From: an uncultured Christensenellaceae bacterium
Lineage (GTDB): Bacteria > Bacillota > Clostridia > Christensenellales > Borkfalkiaceae
Assembly (NCBI GenBank): GCA_910588615.1
Contig: CAJUOI010000010.1
Span: 1 to 59,200, forward strand
Reading direction: 5' to 3'
Length of the DNA stretch: 59,200 nucleotides
Below are positions 1 to 7,530 of the stretch, piece by piece. The position numbers were made by a program, and so were the translations under genes. Position 1 is the first letter of the stretch. Each line of letters opens with the position of its first letter. The notes beneath the pieces are model-generated. The model ran no database searches. It saw nothing but the letters and a program-made list of their open reading frames with translations, and was not told the DNA's origin.

Positions 1-51
1 GAATTCCTCAAAGAGCAGAAGGCGGCAAAGAGAAGAAAACCCAAGGAATAA
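1..51 (+). CDS. C-terminal end of an unidentified protein (cut by window edge)
   Basis: The first frame is open from the window edge to a TAA at 49-51 and encodes a short basic tail ending RRKPKE. It stops 10 bases before a strong terminator hairpin, which supports this frame as the end of a real gene. Too little is present to name a function. Confidence 0.4.
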   Translation, partial: EFLKEQKAAKRRKPKE

Positions 52-61
52 GGTTAAAGTG

Positions 62-95
62 AAAGATCCCCCGAATCCTCGGGGGATCTTTTATT
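62..95 (+). terminator. Intrinsic terminator of the left-edge gene
   Basis: A perfect 13-bp stem (62-74 with 79-91) closes a 4-base loop and runs into a short T-rich tail. It lies directly downstream of the partial plus-strand gene. Confidence 0.85.
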
Positions 96-99
96 GTAT

Positions 100-126
100 A
101 AACGCTGCGGCGACGCCGCAGCGTTT
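100..126. terminator. Hairpin at the convergent end of degV
   Basis: A GC-rich 12-bp inverted repeat (100-111 with 115-126) has a 3-base loop. It lies between the plus-strand terminator and the end of degV on the minus strand. The minus-strand tail is only moderately T-rich, so this is a likely but imperfect terminator for degV. Confidence 0.5.
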
Positions 127-147
127 AAATAATTTTAATACGATTGA

Positions 148-1014
148 TTATAATACTCTCGACAGCGCGCAGGCGAGCGAACCGGGACCGATGTGGCAGG
201 ATACGCTGAGGGACAGGGGGTCGATAAATTTTACGGGAACGTTCCGGAAAGTTGCCTGCAATTCTTCTGCAAACAGCTTTGCTTCCGCTTCGTTGGCAGT
301 GTGAGCAACGGAAATCTGCATTTCTCCGTTTGCGGCGTATTCGGTAAAGCGGTTTTTTAAATCGCTGTCCAGAGCCGCAATCATCACTTCCTTAGCTTTG
401 CGCACCGTTTTTACCTTTTTAAACGCGTCAAGCTTTTCGCCCTGAATTTGCAGCACGGGACGAATGCCCAAAAGGGTGCCGATCAGCGCCGCGGCGGGGG
501 TGAGCCTGCCGCCTTTTTTCAGATATTTCAGCGTATCGAGGGCGATGTAAATACTGCTGTCGAACTTGGTTTTCAGCAGAATTTCTTTAATTTCAGCCGC
601 GCTCTTTCCTTCGTTTGCAAGCTTTAACGCATCGTACACGCTCTGCTTTTGCGTGATCGAAATACGCTGGTTGTCCACGACCTGAACTCTTCCGCCGTAG
701 TTCTTGGCAAGCGCTTCCGCCGTGTGGCAGGACTCCGAAAGTCCGCTTGACATGGGGATATGTACGAGTTCGCTGTCGTCCGTCAAAAGCTTGTTCCAAA
801 ACTCTGTAACGTTGCCGATTGCGGGTTGGGAAGTCAACACGTTAGCGTTGCTTTTCAAATGCTCGTAAAACTCCGCTTGCGTCAGGTTGATGTCTTCGAA
901 ATACTCTTCACCATCGATCAAAAAGGGCATCGGAAGCACAAAAATTCCCAGTTTTTCCGCTTCCTTTTGGGTGATGCCGCTGTTCGAATCGGTAACGATT
1001 TTTACCTTCGTCAT
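148..1014 (-). CDS. DegV family fatty-acid-binding protein
   Basis: This 288-residue protein has the usual DegV/FakB length and layout. The N-terminal strand ends in VTDSNSG, followed by TSQPAIG and the SGLSES loop, and near the C-terminus CHIGPGSLA, the region that contacts the bound fatty acid in this family. DegV/FakB proteins carry a fatty acid that the FakA kinase phosphorylates for membrane lipid synthesis; no fakA is in the window. The ATG has GGAG 7 bases upstream and a consensus promoter 30 bases further up. It is transcribed divergently from the amidase gene. The family is sure, the exact lipid ligand unknown. Confidence 0.93.
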   Translation of the reverse strand: MTKVKIVTDSNSGITQKEAEKLGIFVLPMPFLIDGEEYFEDINLTQAEFYEHLKSNANVLTSQPAIGNVTEFWNKLLTDDSELVHIPMSSGLSESCHTAEALAKNYGGRVQVVDNQRISITQKQSVYDALKLANEGKSAAEIKEILLKTKFDSSIYIALDTLKYLKKGGRLTPAAALIGTLLGIRPVLQIQGEKLDAFKKVKTVRKAKEVMIAALDSDLKNRFTEYAANGEMQISVAHTANEAEAKLFAEELQATFRNVPVKFIDPLSLSVSCHIGPGSLACALSRVL

Positions 1015-1044
1015 CTTTTTTCTCCGATATTTAATTTTTTTCCT

Positions 1045-1073
1045 ATTATATCGGATTTAAAAATTTTTGTCAA
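1045..1073 (-). promoter_or_regulatory. Sigma-A-type promoter of degV
   Basis: On the minus strand TTGACA (1073-1068) and TATAAT (1050-1045) are separated by exactly 17 bases, a perfect match to the housekeeping consensus. The predicted transcript start is about 25-30 bases before the degV ATG. Confidence 0.85.
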
Positions 1074-1130
1074 TTGTTTTATACTAATTTCTTGCGTAAT
1101 AGCGGGCGCGGACGAGGCATACAATAAAAC

Positions 1131-1835
1131 ATGAATTTTCTTTTTCGGCATCGTGTTGCGCTCGGGGTTGCGTGCGTCGTGCTTGCGATTGCGGCTACTT
1201 TCGGGATTTGTATTTTTGCCCTTACAACGGTTGCGGCGGAAAATCTGCGCCTCACCGTCGTTATCGACGCGGGGCACGGAGGAATCGACGGCGGCGTCTG
1301 CGGAATCGAATCGAACGTTAAGGAGAGCGACATCAACCTCGATATTGCGCGCCGTCTGCAAAAACGCTTTGAGGAGGCTGGCTTTTCCGTGGTGCAGACG
1401 CGCGAGACGGAGGCGGGACTTTACGGCGCGGCAACGGCAGGTTATAAAAAGCGCGACATGAAGGCGCGTGCGGATATTATCCGCCGCAGCCAGCCCGCGC
1501 TTGTAATTTCCGTGCATCAAAACTTTTTTTCGCTTCGTTCGCGGCGCGGGGCACAAGTGTTCTTTCGGGAAACAAACGAAAAGTCTGTTACGCTTGCCTG
1601 CCGTATCCAAGCCGAACTGAACGCTATGCCGGAGTGCGTAAAACAATCCGATCCGCTGAAAGGCGATTATTATATTTTAAACTGCAACGATTTTCCGTCC
1701 GTTATCGTGGAGTGCGGGTTCTTGTCCAACCCCGAGGACGAAGCGTTGCTCTTAACGGGAGAATACCGCGAAAAAATCGTGTCTGCCATTGCGGCGGGTG
1801 CGCTTAGTTATCTATCGTCGGCTACGAACGGTTGA
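1131..1835 (+). CDS. cwlD: N-acetylmuramoyl-L-alanine amidase, CwlD-like (Amidase_3)
   Basis: A 234-residue exported zinc amidase. Residues about 8-36 form an N-terminal signal anchor; the Amidase_3 domain follows. Visible zinc and catalytic positions are His in DAGHGG, Glu in VKESDIN, His in ISVHQN and Glu in VECGFLSNP. Size, single N-terminal anchor and the GYKKRD segment match CwlD, which trims peptide side chains so that muramic-delta-lactam can form in the spore cortex. A vegetative amidase of the same family cannot be excluded, so the symbol is tentative. The ribosome site is weak (GAGG 13 bases upstream). The next gene's promoter overlaps this gene's stop codon. Confidence 0.82.
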   Translation: MNFLFRHRVALGVACVVLAIAATFGICIFALTTVAAENLRLTVVIDAGHGGIDGGVCGIESNVKESDINLDIARRLQKRFEEAGFSVVQTRETEAGLYGAATAGYKKRDMKARADIIRRSQPALVISVHQNFFSLRSRRGAQVFFRETNEKSVTLACRIQAELNAMPECVKQSDPLKGDYYILNCNDFPSVIVECGFLSNPEDEALLLTGEYREKIVSAIAAGALSYLSSATNG

Positions 1836-1860
1836 CTTATGTTTCGGCGCATGGTATAAT
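1832..1860 (+). promoter_or_regulatory. Promoter of the thioesterase gene, overlapping the cwlD stop
   Basis: TTGACT (1832-1837) and TATAAT (1855-1860) are spaced by 17 bases. The -35 box includes the cwlD stop codon. The -10 box ends only 6 bases before the next gene's ATG at 1867, so the predicted mRNA has essentially no leader. Confidence 0.75.
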
Positions 1861-1866
1861 GTGCAC

Positions 1867-2613
1867 ATGGGCATTTACAGTCATCAACGGAAATTTACCG
1901 TCCGTTATTCCGACGTGGATTCGGCGGACGAACTGAAACCGTCTGCGATTCTTTCGTTTGCGCAGGAGGTCGCGGGAACAAGCGCGGACGAGCTCGGGTT
2001 CGGCTACCAAGACATTATTCCTTTCGGATACGGATTTTTGATCGTCGCAACCTATTGCGAAATGAAAACGCCCGCGCATCCCACGGATGTGGTTTATGTC
2101 GAAACATGGCCTTTGCCGCCCCGACACGTTCTGTTCGAGCGCGATTATCGCCTGACGAACGATGCGGGTGAGGAGGTTGCTGCACTGGCGTCCCGTTGGT
2201 GTCTTGTCGATTTGAAGAACGGGGCGTTGCTTCTGCCAACGGTTTTGAAGGCGCACGAGACCTGCCCTTATCGAAACGAACAGAGCACGTCGCCCGTATG
2301 GAAAATCAGAAAGCTCGGGGAGGAAGGCAGGGAGGTCTACCGCCTTACGGCGAAAGCGAATCATTTCGATCATTTTCATCACGTCAATAATGCTAAGTAT
2401 GCCGATTTCTTTTTAGATTGTTTTACGGAAGAAGAACTGTTGAAGAACCGCATCAAATCCTTTCGGATCACCTATTCAAAGCAGGTGAAAGAGGGGGAGG
2501 AAATGGTGTTTTACCGCTCCGATTCCGAGGGGGAAACGATCATCGAATTGCGAGTCGGCGGCATCGTAACCACGCAGTTTGCCGTAACGTTCGAAGCAAG
2601 GGGGAACCAATGA
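1867..2613 (+). CDS. Acyl-ACP thioesterase (FatA/PF01643 family)
   Basis: A 248-residue double hot-dog thioesterase that releases fatty acids from acyl carrier protein. The first hot dog begins FTVRYSDVDSADELK; the second holds KANHFDHFHHVNNAKYADF, matching the family's conserved Asn/His region (HVNN). I start it at ATG 1867 because homology begins right after it and a promoter -10 box ends at 1860; an open upstream extension to 1789 would lie inside the cwlD end. No Shine-Dalgarno site precedes the ATG, consistent with a leaderless message. The stop overlaps the next ATG (ATGA). Confidence 0.88.
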   Translation: MGIYSHQRKFTVRYSDVDSADELKPSAILSFAQEVAGTSADELGFGYQDIIPFGYGFLIVATYCEMKTPAHPTDVVYVETWPLPPRHVLFERDYRLTNDAGEEVAALASRWCLVDLKNGALLLPTVLKAHETCPYRNEQSTSPVWKIRKLGEEGREVYRLTAKANHFDHFHHVNNAKYADFFLDCFTEEELLKNRIKSFRITYSKQVKEGEEMVFYRSDSEGETIIELRVGGIVTTQFAVTFEARGNQ

Positions 2614-3068
2614 AAGAAGGTGTCGTAAAGTACGTAAAAATTATCAAGCGGCTGTTTATTGCATTCAGCATCGTCGTGCTTCCCGCGCTGATGGTATCGC
2701 TCGTGTTCGCGTTTTCCAAAGTGTTCGCATTCTACTTTATTGCGCCCGCGTTATTTCTTTTATGGGTTGTCGTATACGGGCTTTACGCCATGTACGTGTC
2801 GATGGGGACGGTGCTCGGCGTGGAAATTGCGGGCGGGACCGTGAATCTGAAAACAAAACGAAAAACGTTTAGCTACGATCTTGACGGCGGGTGCGTCGAT
2901 ATCAAAGTCAGGAAAAATTCGTTCGTCGGAACTTTCCGCACCGAAAGTTCTCAGGACAAGTTTATTTTCCATCGCCGAGTGTTCTTTTCAAAGTATTCCC
3001 AAGAGCAATTTACGGTAGACGACGTCCGTCGGTTTTATCCTTCAATCGATGACATCATGTCGAGATAA
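2610..3068 (+). CDS. Small membrane protein of unknown function
   Basis: 152 residues: a short basic N-terminus, two hydrophobic helices at about residues 12-34 and 38-60, then a soluble C-terminal part rich in beta-type sequence. It resembles the general layout of YcxB-like or PH-like membrane-anchored domains but I do not recognise a family. It overlaps the thioesterase stop by ATGA and has GGGGGA just upstream, so the two are cotranscribed and translationally coupled. That suggests, without proving, a membrane-related role. Confidence 0.7.
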   Translation: MKEGVVKYVKIIKRLFIAFSIVVLPALMVSLVFAFSKVFAFYFIAPALFLLWVVVYGLYAMYVSMGTVLGVEIAGGTVNLKTKRKTFSYDLDGGCVDIKVRKNSFVGTFRTESSQDKFIFHRRVFFSKYSQEQFTVDDVRRFYPSIDDIMSR

Positions 3069-3155
3069 TTCATACAATTATACATTATTTATGAATAAAA
3101 CATGGACAAACAAAGAATAAATGTGAAAAAATATACATTTTTCATAAAATATTTT
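3069..3155. promoter_or_regulatory. Candidate arginine-repressor (ArgR) operator region
   Basis: This A+T-rich stretch upstream of argG holds three copies of TATGAA or its complement TTCATA, at 3070-3075, 3091-3096 and 3141-3146. The middle one reads TATGAATAAAACATG and resembles the TGAATAAAA half of known ARG boxes. No argR gene is in the window, so the factor is inferred from the downstream arginine genes. Confidence 0.4.
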
Positions 3156-3175
3156 CCGGGAGGGCACGCAAACGC

Positions 3176-3204
3176 TTGACGCGCGCTCTTTTTATTTATA
3201 TAAT
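3176..3204 (+). promoter_or_regulatory. Promoter of the arginine gene cluster
   Basis: TTGACG (3176-3181) and TATAAT (3199-3204) are separated by 17 bases. The predicted start is about 20 bases before the argG ATG, leaving room for the AAAGGAGA ribosome site. Confidence 0.85.
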
Positions 3205-3231
3205 ATAACGGAAAGAAAGGAGAAGAAGAAA

Positions 3232-4458
3232 ATGGAAAAAATCAAAAAAGTTGTTTTGGCTTATTCGGGCGGGCTTGATACGTCGATTATTATCCCTTGG
3301 CTGAAAGAGAATTACGACAACTGCGAAGTGATTGCGGTTTCGGGCGACGTGGGACAGGGGACGGAGCTCGACGGGCTGGAAGAGAAGGCGAAAAAGACGG
3401 GGGCGAGCAAGCTCTACGTGCTCGATTTAAAAAAGGAATTTGTCGAGGACTACATTTTTCCCACCATCCAGGCGGGGGCAAAGTACGAGGACTGCTACCT
3501 ACTCGGCACGAGCTTTGCACGTCCCGTAATCGCAAAGGGCATTGTGGATATAGCCAAGAAAGAGGGTGCGGACGCCATCTGCCACGGCTGCACGGGAAAG
3601 GGAAACGATCAGGTTCGTTTCGAGCTTGCCATCAAAGCGTTTGCTCCCGATATGAAAATTATCGCGCCTTGGCGTATTTGGAATATCAAGAGCCGCGAAG
3701 AGGAAATCGAGTATGCGGAGGCGCACGAGATTCCTTTGAAAATCAACCGCGAAACCAACTATTCCAAGGACAAGAACCTGTGGCATCTGTCGCACGAGGG
3801 ACTTGATTTGGAAGATCCCGCAAATGAACCGCAGTACGATAAAGAGGGCTTCCTCGAACTCGGCGTATCGCCCATGAAGGCGCCCGACAAGCCCGCGTAC
3901 GTAACGATCCATTTTGAAAAGGGGATTCCCACCATGCTTGACGGAAAAAAGGTCGGCGCGGTGGAAATGGTGGAAAAACTGAACAAGATCGGCGGAGAGA
4001 ACGGCGTCGGACTTGTGGACATGGTGGAAAATCGTCTCGTCGGCATGAAGTCGCGCGGCGTGTACGAAACCCCCGGCGGCACGATTCTGTACGAGGCGCA
4101 CCGCCTGCTCGAAATGCTTTGCCTCGATAAGGCTACACAGCACTATAAGCAACTCGTTGCGGTAAAGTTCGGTGAAATCGTGTACGACGGACAGTGGTTC
4201 ACGCCTCTTCGCGAAGCGCTTTCCGCATTTGTGTCCAAAACGCAGGAGACGGTTACGGGCGACGTGAAACTTCGCATTTATAAGGGAAATATTACGAACG
4301 CGGGCATGACTTCTCCCTATTCGCTTTACAGCGAGAATATTGCAACGTTTGACGACGATGGTGGCGCTTATTCGCAAAAGGACTCGGAAGGCTTTATCAA
4401 TCTTTTCGGGCTTCCTATCAAGGTGAAGGCGCTGCTCGAACAGAAAAAACTGAAATAA
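3232..4458 (+). CDS. argG: Argininosuccinate synthase
   Basis: 408 residues, normal family length. ArgG joins citrulline and aspartate using ATP, the penultimate step of arginine synthesis. The N-type ATP pyrophosphatase loop AYSGGLDTS is at residues 9-17, and CHGCTGKGNDQVRFE (around residues 115-129) is the conserved citrulline/aspartate-binding stretch. It has a strong ribosome site (GAAAGGAGA) and its own promoter, and opens the cluster argG-C-J-B-D-F-carA-carB. The partner argH, argininosuccinate lyase, is not in the window. Confidence 0.97.
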   Translation: MEKIKKVVLAYSGGLDTSIIIPWLKENYDNCEVIAVSGDVGQGTELDGLEEKAKKTGASKLYVLDLKKEFVEDYIFPTIQAGAKYEDCYLLGTSFARPVIAKGIVDIAKKEGADAICHGCTGKGNDQVRFELAIKAFAPDMKIIAPWRIWNIKSREEEIEYAEAHEIPLKINRETNYSKDKNLWHLSHEGLDLEDPANEPQYDKEGFLELGVSPMKAPDKPAYVTIHFEKGIPTMLDGKKVGAVEMVEKLNKIGGENGVGLVDMVENRLVGMKSRGVYETPGGTILYEAHRLLEMLCLDKATQHYKQLVAVKFGEIVYDGQWFTPLREALSAFVSKTQETVTGDVKLRIYKGNITNAGMTSPYSLYSENIATFDDDGGAYSQKDSEGFINLFGLPIKVKALLEQKKLK

Positions 4459-4459
4459 T

Positions 4460-5383
4460 ATGATTAAGGTTTTTATTGACGGAAAAGCGGGCACGACAGG
4501 GCTGAGAATTTACGAACGACTGGAAAAGCGGGACGACGTTACTGTCGTCTCGCTTTCGGAGCAATTGAGAAAGGATGCGGCGGCTCGACGAGAGGCGATG
4601 AACGGCGCGGACGTCGTATTCTTGTGCCTCCCCGACGACGCCGCCCGCGAAGCGGTAACGCTGCTTACGAATCCCAAAACCGTTTTGATCGACGCTTCCA
4701 CGGCGCACCGCACTGCGGACGAGTGGGCGTACGGTTTTCCCGAGTTGTCGAAGGTACATCGGGAAAAGATCCGCAACTCCAAGCGGATTGCAAATCCGGG
4801 GTGTTATGCCAGCGGGTTTATTGCTCTCGTCTATCCGTTAACGGCGGCGGGAATCGTTCCTTGCGACTATCCGTTTGTTTGCCATGCGGTCAGCGGATAT
4901 TCGGGCGGCGGGAAGAAGGCGATTGAAGATTACACGGCGTGCGATCGGGACAAAGCGCTGGAATCGCCCCGTCTTTACGCTTTAACGCTCGAGCACAAGC
5001 ACTTGCCCGAAATGATGAAGGAGTGTTCGCTGACGCAAAAACCGATCTTTAATCCGTACATCTGTGATTTTGAATGCGGCATGAGTGTCAACGTCCCGTT
5101 GTTCGCTTCACTGTGCAAAGGAAAAATCAGCAAAGAAGGATTGAAGGATCTGTATCGGGAACATTACCGCGGTAGCCATTTTGTTGGGGTTGCCGAAGAG
5201 GAGAGCGGGTTTCTGGCGGCGAACGCGTTGAACGGGACGAACCGTCTGCAAATTTTCGTCAACGGCGGCGACGAAAGGATGATTTTAACGGCGCGGCTCG
5301 ATAATCTCGGAAAAGGCGCTTCCGGAGCGGCAATTCAGAACATGAATATCGCTCTGGGACTTGACGAGCGGCTTGGATTGTGA
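4460..5383 (+). CDS. argC: N-acetyl-gamma-glutamyl-phosphate reductase (short, type 2)
   Basis: 307 residues. It reduces N-acetylglutamyl phosphate with NADPH to the semialdehyde, the third step of ornithine synthesis. The catalytic Cys lies in NPGCYASG and HAVSGYSGGGK is the other conserved block. The length and N-terminus (IDGKAGTTGLRI) are those of the shorter type 2 enzymes rather than the ~345-residue type 1. It starts 1 base after the argG stop with no visible Shine-Dalgarno site, so translation is probably coupled to argG. An internal promoter for argJ sits in its last codons. Confidence 0.94.
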   Translation: MIKVFIDGKAGTTGLRIYERLEKRDDVTVVSLSEQLRKDAAARREAMNGADVVFLCLPDDAAREAVTLLTNPKTVLIDASTAHRTADEWAYGFPELSKVHREKIRNSKRIANPGCYASGFIALVYPLTAAGIVPCDYPFVCHAVSGYSGGGKKAIEDYTACDRDKALESPRLYALTLEHKHLPEMMKECSLTQKPIFNPYICDFECGMSVNVPLFASLCKGKISKEGLKDLYREHYRGSHFVGVAEEESGFLAANALNGTNRLQIFVNGGDERMILTARLDNLGKGASGAAIQNMNIALGLDERLGL

Positions 5384-5389
5384 TATAAT
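5361..5389 (+). promoter_or_regulatory. Internal promoter at the end of argC
   Basis: TTGACG (5361-5366) and TATAAT (5384-5389) with a 17-base spacer span the last codons and the stop of argC. A start near 5396 gives argJ a leader of only about 15 bases. This lets argJ and later genes be expressed independently of argG-argC. Confidence 0.65.
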
Positions 5390-5410
5390 ACATCGGATAG
5401 AGTGAAAAAG

Positions 5411-6634
5411 ATGATTAGTAAAATCGAAGGGGGCGTCTGCGCGCCCAAGGGATTCCGTGCGAATGGCGTGCACTGTGGGATCCGCAAAAATAAAATCAAG
5501 AAGGATTTAGCGCTGATCGTGGCGGACACACCCTGCGCCGTGGCGTGCGCGTATACGACGAACCTCGTGAAGGGGGCGCCTATTCTCGTAACCAAAGAAC
5601 ATGTTGCGAACGGCTGCGCGCAGGCGGTGATCGTTAACAGCGGCAACGCGAACACCTGCAACGCCGACGGCGTGGAGATTGCGAATGCGATGTGCGCGCT
5701 CGTTGAAAAGCATACGGGAATTCCGGCAAAGGACGTTGTTATAGCAAGTACGGGCGTGATCGGTCAGCCGCTTTCCGTCGAACCCGTTGCGGGCGGGATG
5801 ACGGGGCTTTGCGCAGGTCTCGGATATTCTGCGGAAAACAGTTCGGCGGCGGCGGAAGCAATTATGACGACGGATACCGTAAAGAAGGAAACAGCGTATT
5901 CCTTTAAAATTGGCGGTGTCGAATGCAGAATCGGTGCCATCTGCAAGGGCGTCGGAATGATTTGCCCGAATATGGCAACGCTTTTGATGTTTGTAACGAC
6001 GGACGTTGCGATTTCCTCCGAAATGTTGCAAAAAGCAGTTTCTTCGGAGGTTAAGGACAGCATGAATATGCTTTCCGTCGACAGGGATACTTCCACGAAC
6101 GACACTTTCTGCGTTATGGCAAGCGGGTTTGCGGGAAATAAGGAAATTACGGGCGACTGCGTTGCTTTTCGCACCTTTAAAAAGGCGCTACATACGGTAA
6201 CGGTGGAGCTTTGCAGAATGCTTGCCCGCGACGGCGAAGGCGCAACAAAGCTGATTGAATGTAAGGTTACGGGCGCGTCCTCAAAAAAGAATGCGCGGAT
6301 TGCGGCAAAGTCGGTCGTCAATTCCACCTTGTTAAAGGCGGCGATGTTCGGCGCAGACGCCAACTGGGGCAGGGCGCTGTGCGCGCTTGGTTATTCTGGC
6401 GCGGAGTTCGATCCCAACGAGGTGGACGTGGTGTTCCGTTCGGAAAAGGGCGTGCTCCCCGTTTGCAAGTGCGGACAGGGCATTCCGTTTTCGGAGGACT
6501 TTGCAAAAATCGTGCTTTCCGAGAGCGAAATCAATATCGACGTAACGCTTGGTAGCGGCAGGTATCAGGCTACGGCGTGGGGGTGCGACCTCACTTACGA
6601 CTACGTAAAAATAAACGGAGATTACAGAACGTGA
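5411..6634 (+). CDS. argJ: Glutamate N-acetyltransferase / ornithine acetyltransferase
   Basis: 407 residues from ATG 5411; a GTG at 5402 would add three residues, but MISKIEGGVCAPKGF fits the family N-terminus better. ArgJ moves the acetyl group from N-acetylornithine to glutamate, closing the cyclic arginine route, and in some bacteria also acetylates glutamate from acetyl-CoA. It self-cleaves at a Thr that becomes the catalytic nucleophile; this lies in KGVGMICPNMATLL (the T of MAT). It overlaps argB by GTGA. No argA or argE is needed if this cycle operates. Confidence 0.95.
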   Translation: MISKIEGGVCAPKGFRANGVHCGIRKNKIKKDLALIVADTPCAVACAYTTNLVKGAPILVTKEHVANGCAQAVIVNSGNANTCNADGVEIANAMCALVEKHTGIPAKDVVIASTGVIGQPLSVEPVAGGMTGLCAGLGYSAENSSAAAEAIMTTDTVKKETAYSFKIGGVECRIGAICKGVGMICPNMATLLMFVTTDVAISSEMLQKAVSSEVKDSMNMLSVDRDTSTNDTFCVMASGFAGNKEITGDCVAFRTFKKALHTVTVELCRMLARDGEGATKLIECKVTGASSKKNARIAAKSVVNSTLLKAAMFGADANWGRALCALGYSGAEFDPNEVDVVFRSEKGVLPVCKCGQGIPFSEDFAKIVLSESEINIDVTLGSGRYQATAWGCDLTYDYVKINGDYRT

Positions 6635-7488
6635 TCGGCAAGGAAAAACAGGCGGAGTTTCTTTTGGAGGCGATGCCGTACATCAAAAAATACCATAATA
6701 AAATCCTCGTTATCAAGTACGGCGGCAATGCGATGATCGACGAAGAGATGAAGCGTTCCGTCATGCGCGACTTAACGTATTTGTGCTCCGTCGGAATCCA
6801 AGTCGTGCTTGTACACGGCGGCGGACCCGAGATTTCGGAAACGATGAACCGCATGGGTATCGAGTCGAAGTTTATCGGCGGTCTGCGCTATACCGATGCG
6901 GAGACGGCGGAAGTCGTGCGTATGGTGCTTGCGGGCAAAATCAATAAGACGCTTGTGCACATGCTGGGCTCGCTCGGCGCGCGCGCAGTCGGGCTCTGCG
7001 GAATCGACGGGGGAATGTTGCGGTGCGAAAAGGAGAGCGAAGAGCTCGGTTACGTCGGGAAAATCGTCGGCGTCGATACCGATTTGATCGTAAATTCGCT
7101 CGACAACGGGTATATTCCGGTCATTTCTTCCGTAGGCTACGACGACGAGGGGCATATTTATAACGTGAATGCCGACAGCGCGGCTTCCGCGATCGCGGGT
7201 GCGTTAAAGGCGGAGAGCCTTATTCTTATGACGGACATTCGCGGACTGTTGAAGGATAAGGACGACGAGAACAGTCTGATTAAAAGGGTGTTCGTTTCGG
7301 ACATTCCCTCGCTTGCCAAGGACGGTATTATTTCCGGGGGGATGATTCCCAAAGTCAATTGCTGCAAAGAGGCAATCCGTCGGGGCGTGAACCGCGTATT
7401 TATTACCGACGGCAGAGTGAAACATTCCATCCTTCTCGAATTGCTTTCGGATGAGGGATTGGGAACCATGTTTGTAAAAGGCGACTGA
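6631..7488 (+). CDS. argB: Acetylglutamate kinase
   Basis: 285 residues from a GTG at 6631 that overlaps the argJ stop (GTGA), with GGAG 10 bases upstream; an open frame further upstream lies inside argJ and is not used. It phosphorylates N-acetylglutamate. The glycine-rich loops VIKYGGNAM and VHGGGPEIS are clear. An N-terminal helix of about 22 residues precedes the first strand, as in hexameric arginine-inhibited kinases, so feedback inhibition by arginine is likely (inference). The stop codon lies inside a terminator-like hairpin. Confidence 0.95.
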   Translation: MIGKEKQAEFLLEAMPYIKKYHNKILVIKYGGNAMIDEEMKRSVMRDLTYLCSVGIQVVLVHGGGPEISETMNRMGIESKFIGGLRYTDAETAEVVRMVLAGKINKTLVHMLGSLGARAVGLCGIDGGMLRCEKESEELGYVGKIVGVDTDLIVNSLDNGYIPVISSVGYDDEGHIYNVNADSAASAIAGALKAESLILMTDIRGLLKDKDDENSLIKRVFVSDIPSLAKDGIISGGMIPKVNCCKEAIRRGVNRVFITDGRVKHSILLELLSDEGLGTMFVKGD

Positions 7489-7510
7489 TAGGTTTTATCA
7501 GTCCTTTTTT
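7483..7510 (+). terminator. Terminator-like hairpin overlapping the argB stop
   Basis: An 8-bp perfect stem (7483-7490 with 7496-7503) with a 5-base loop is followed by six Ts (7505-7510). It contains the argB stop codon and lies inside the cluster. No clear promoter follows before argD, so it probably acts as a partial terminator that lowers expression of argD, argF and carAB relative to argB. Confidence 0.65.
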
Positions 7511-7530
7511 CAGAAAACGGAGATTTAATT

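Noticed and set aside
3499..4494. 331-codon minus-strand frame opposite argG
   Set aside because: Mirror frame of a conserved gene; no promoter, ribosome site or recognisable domain.
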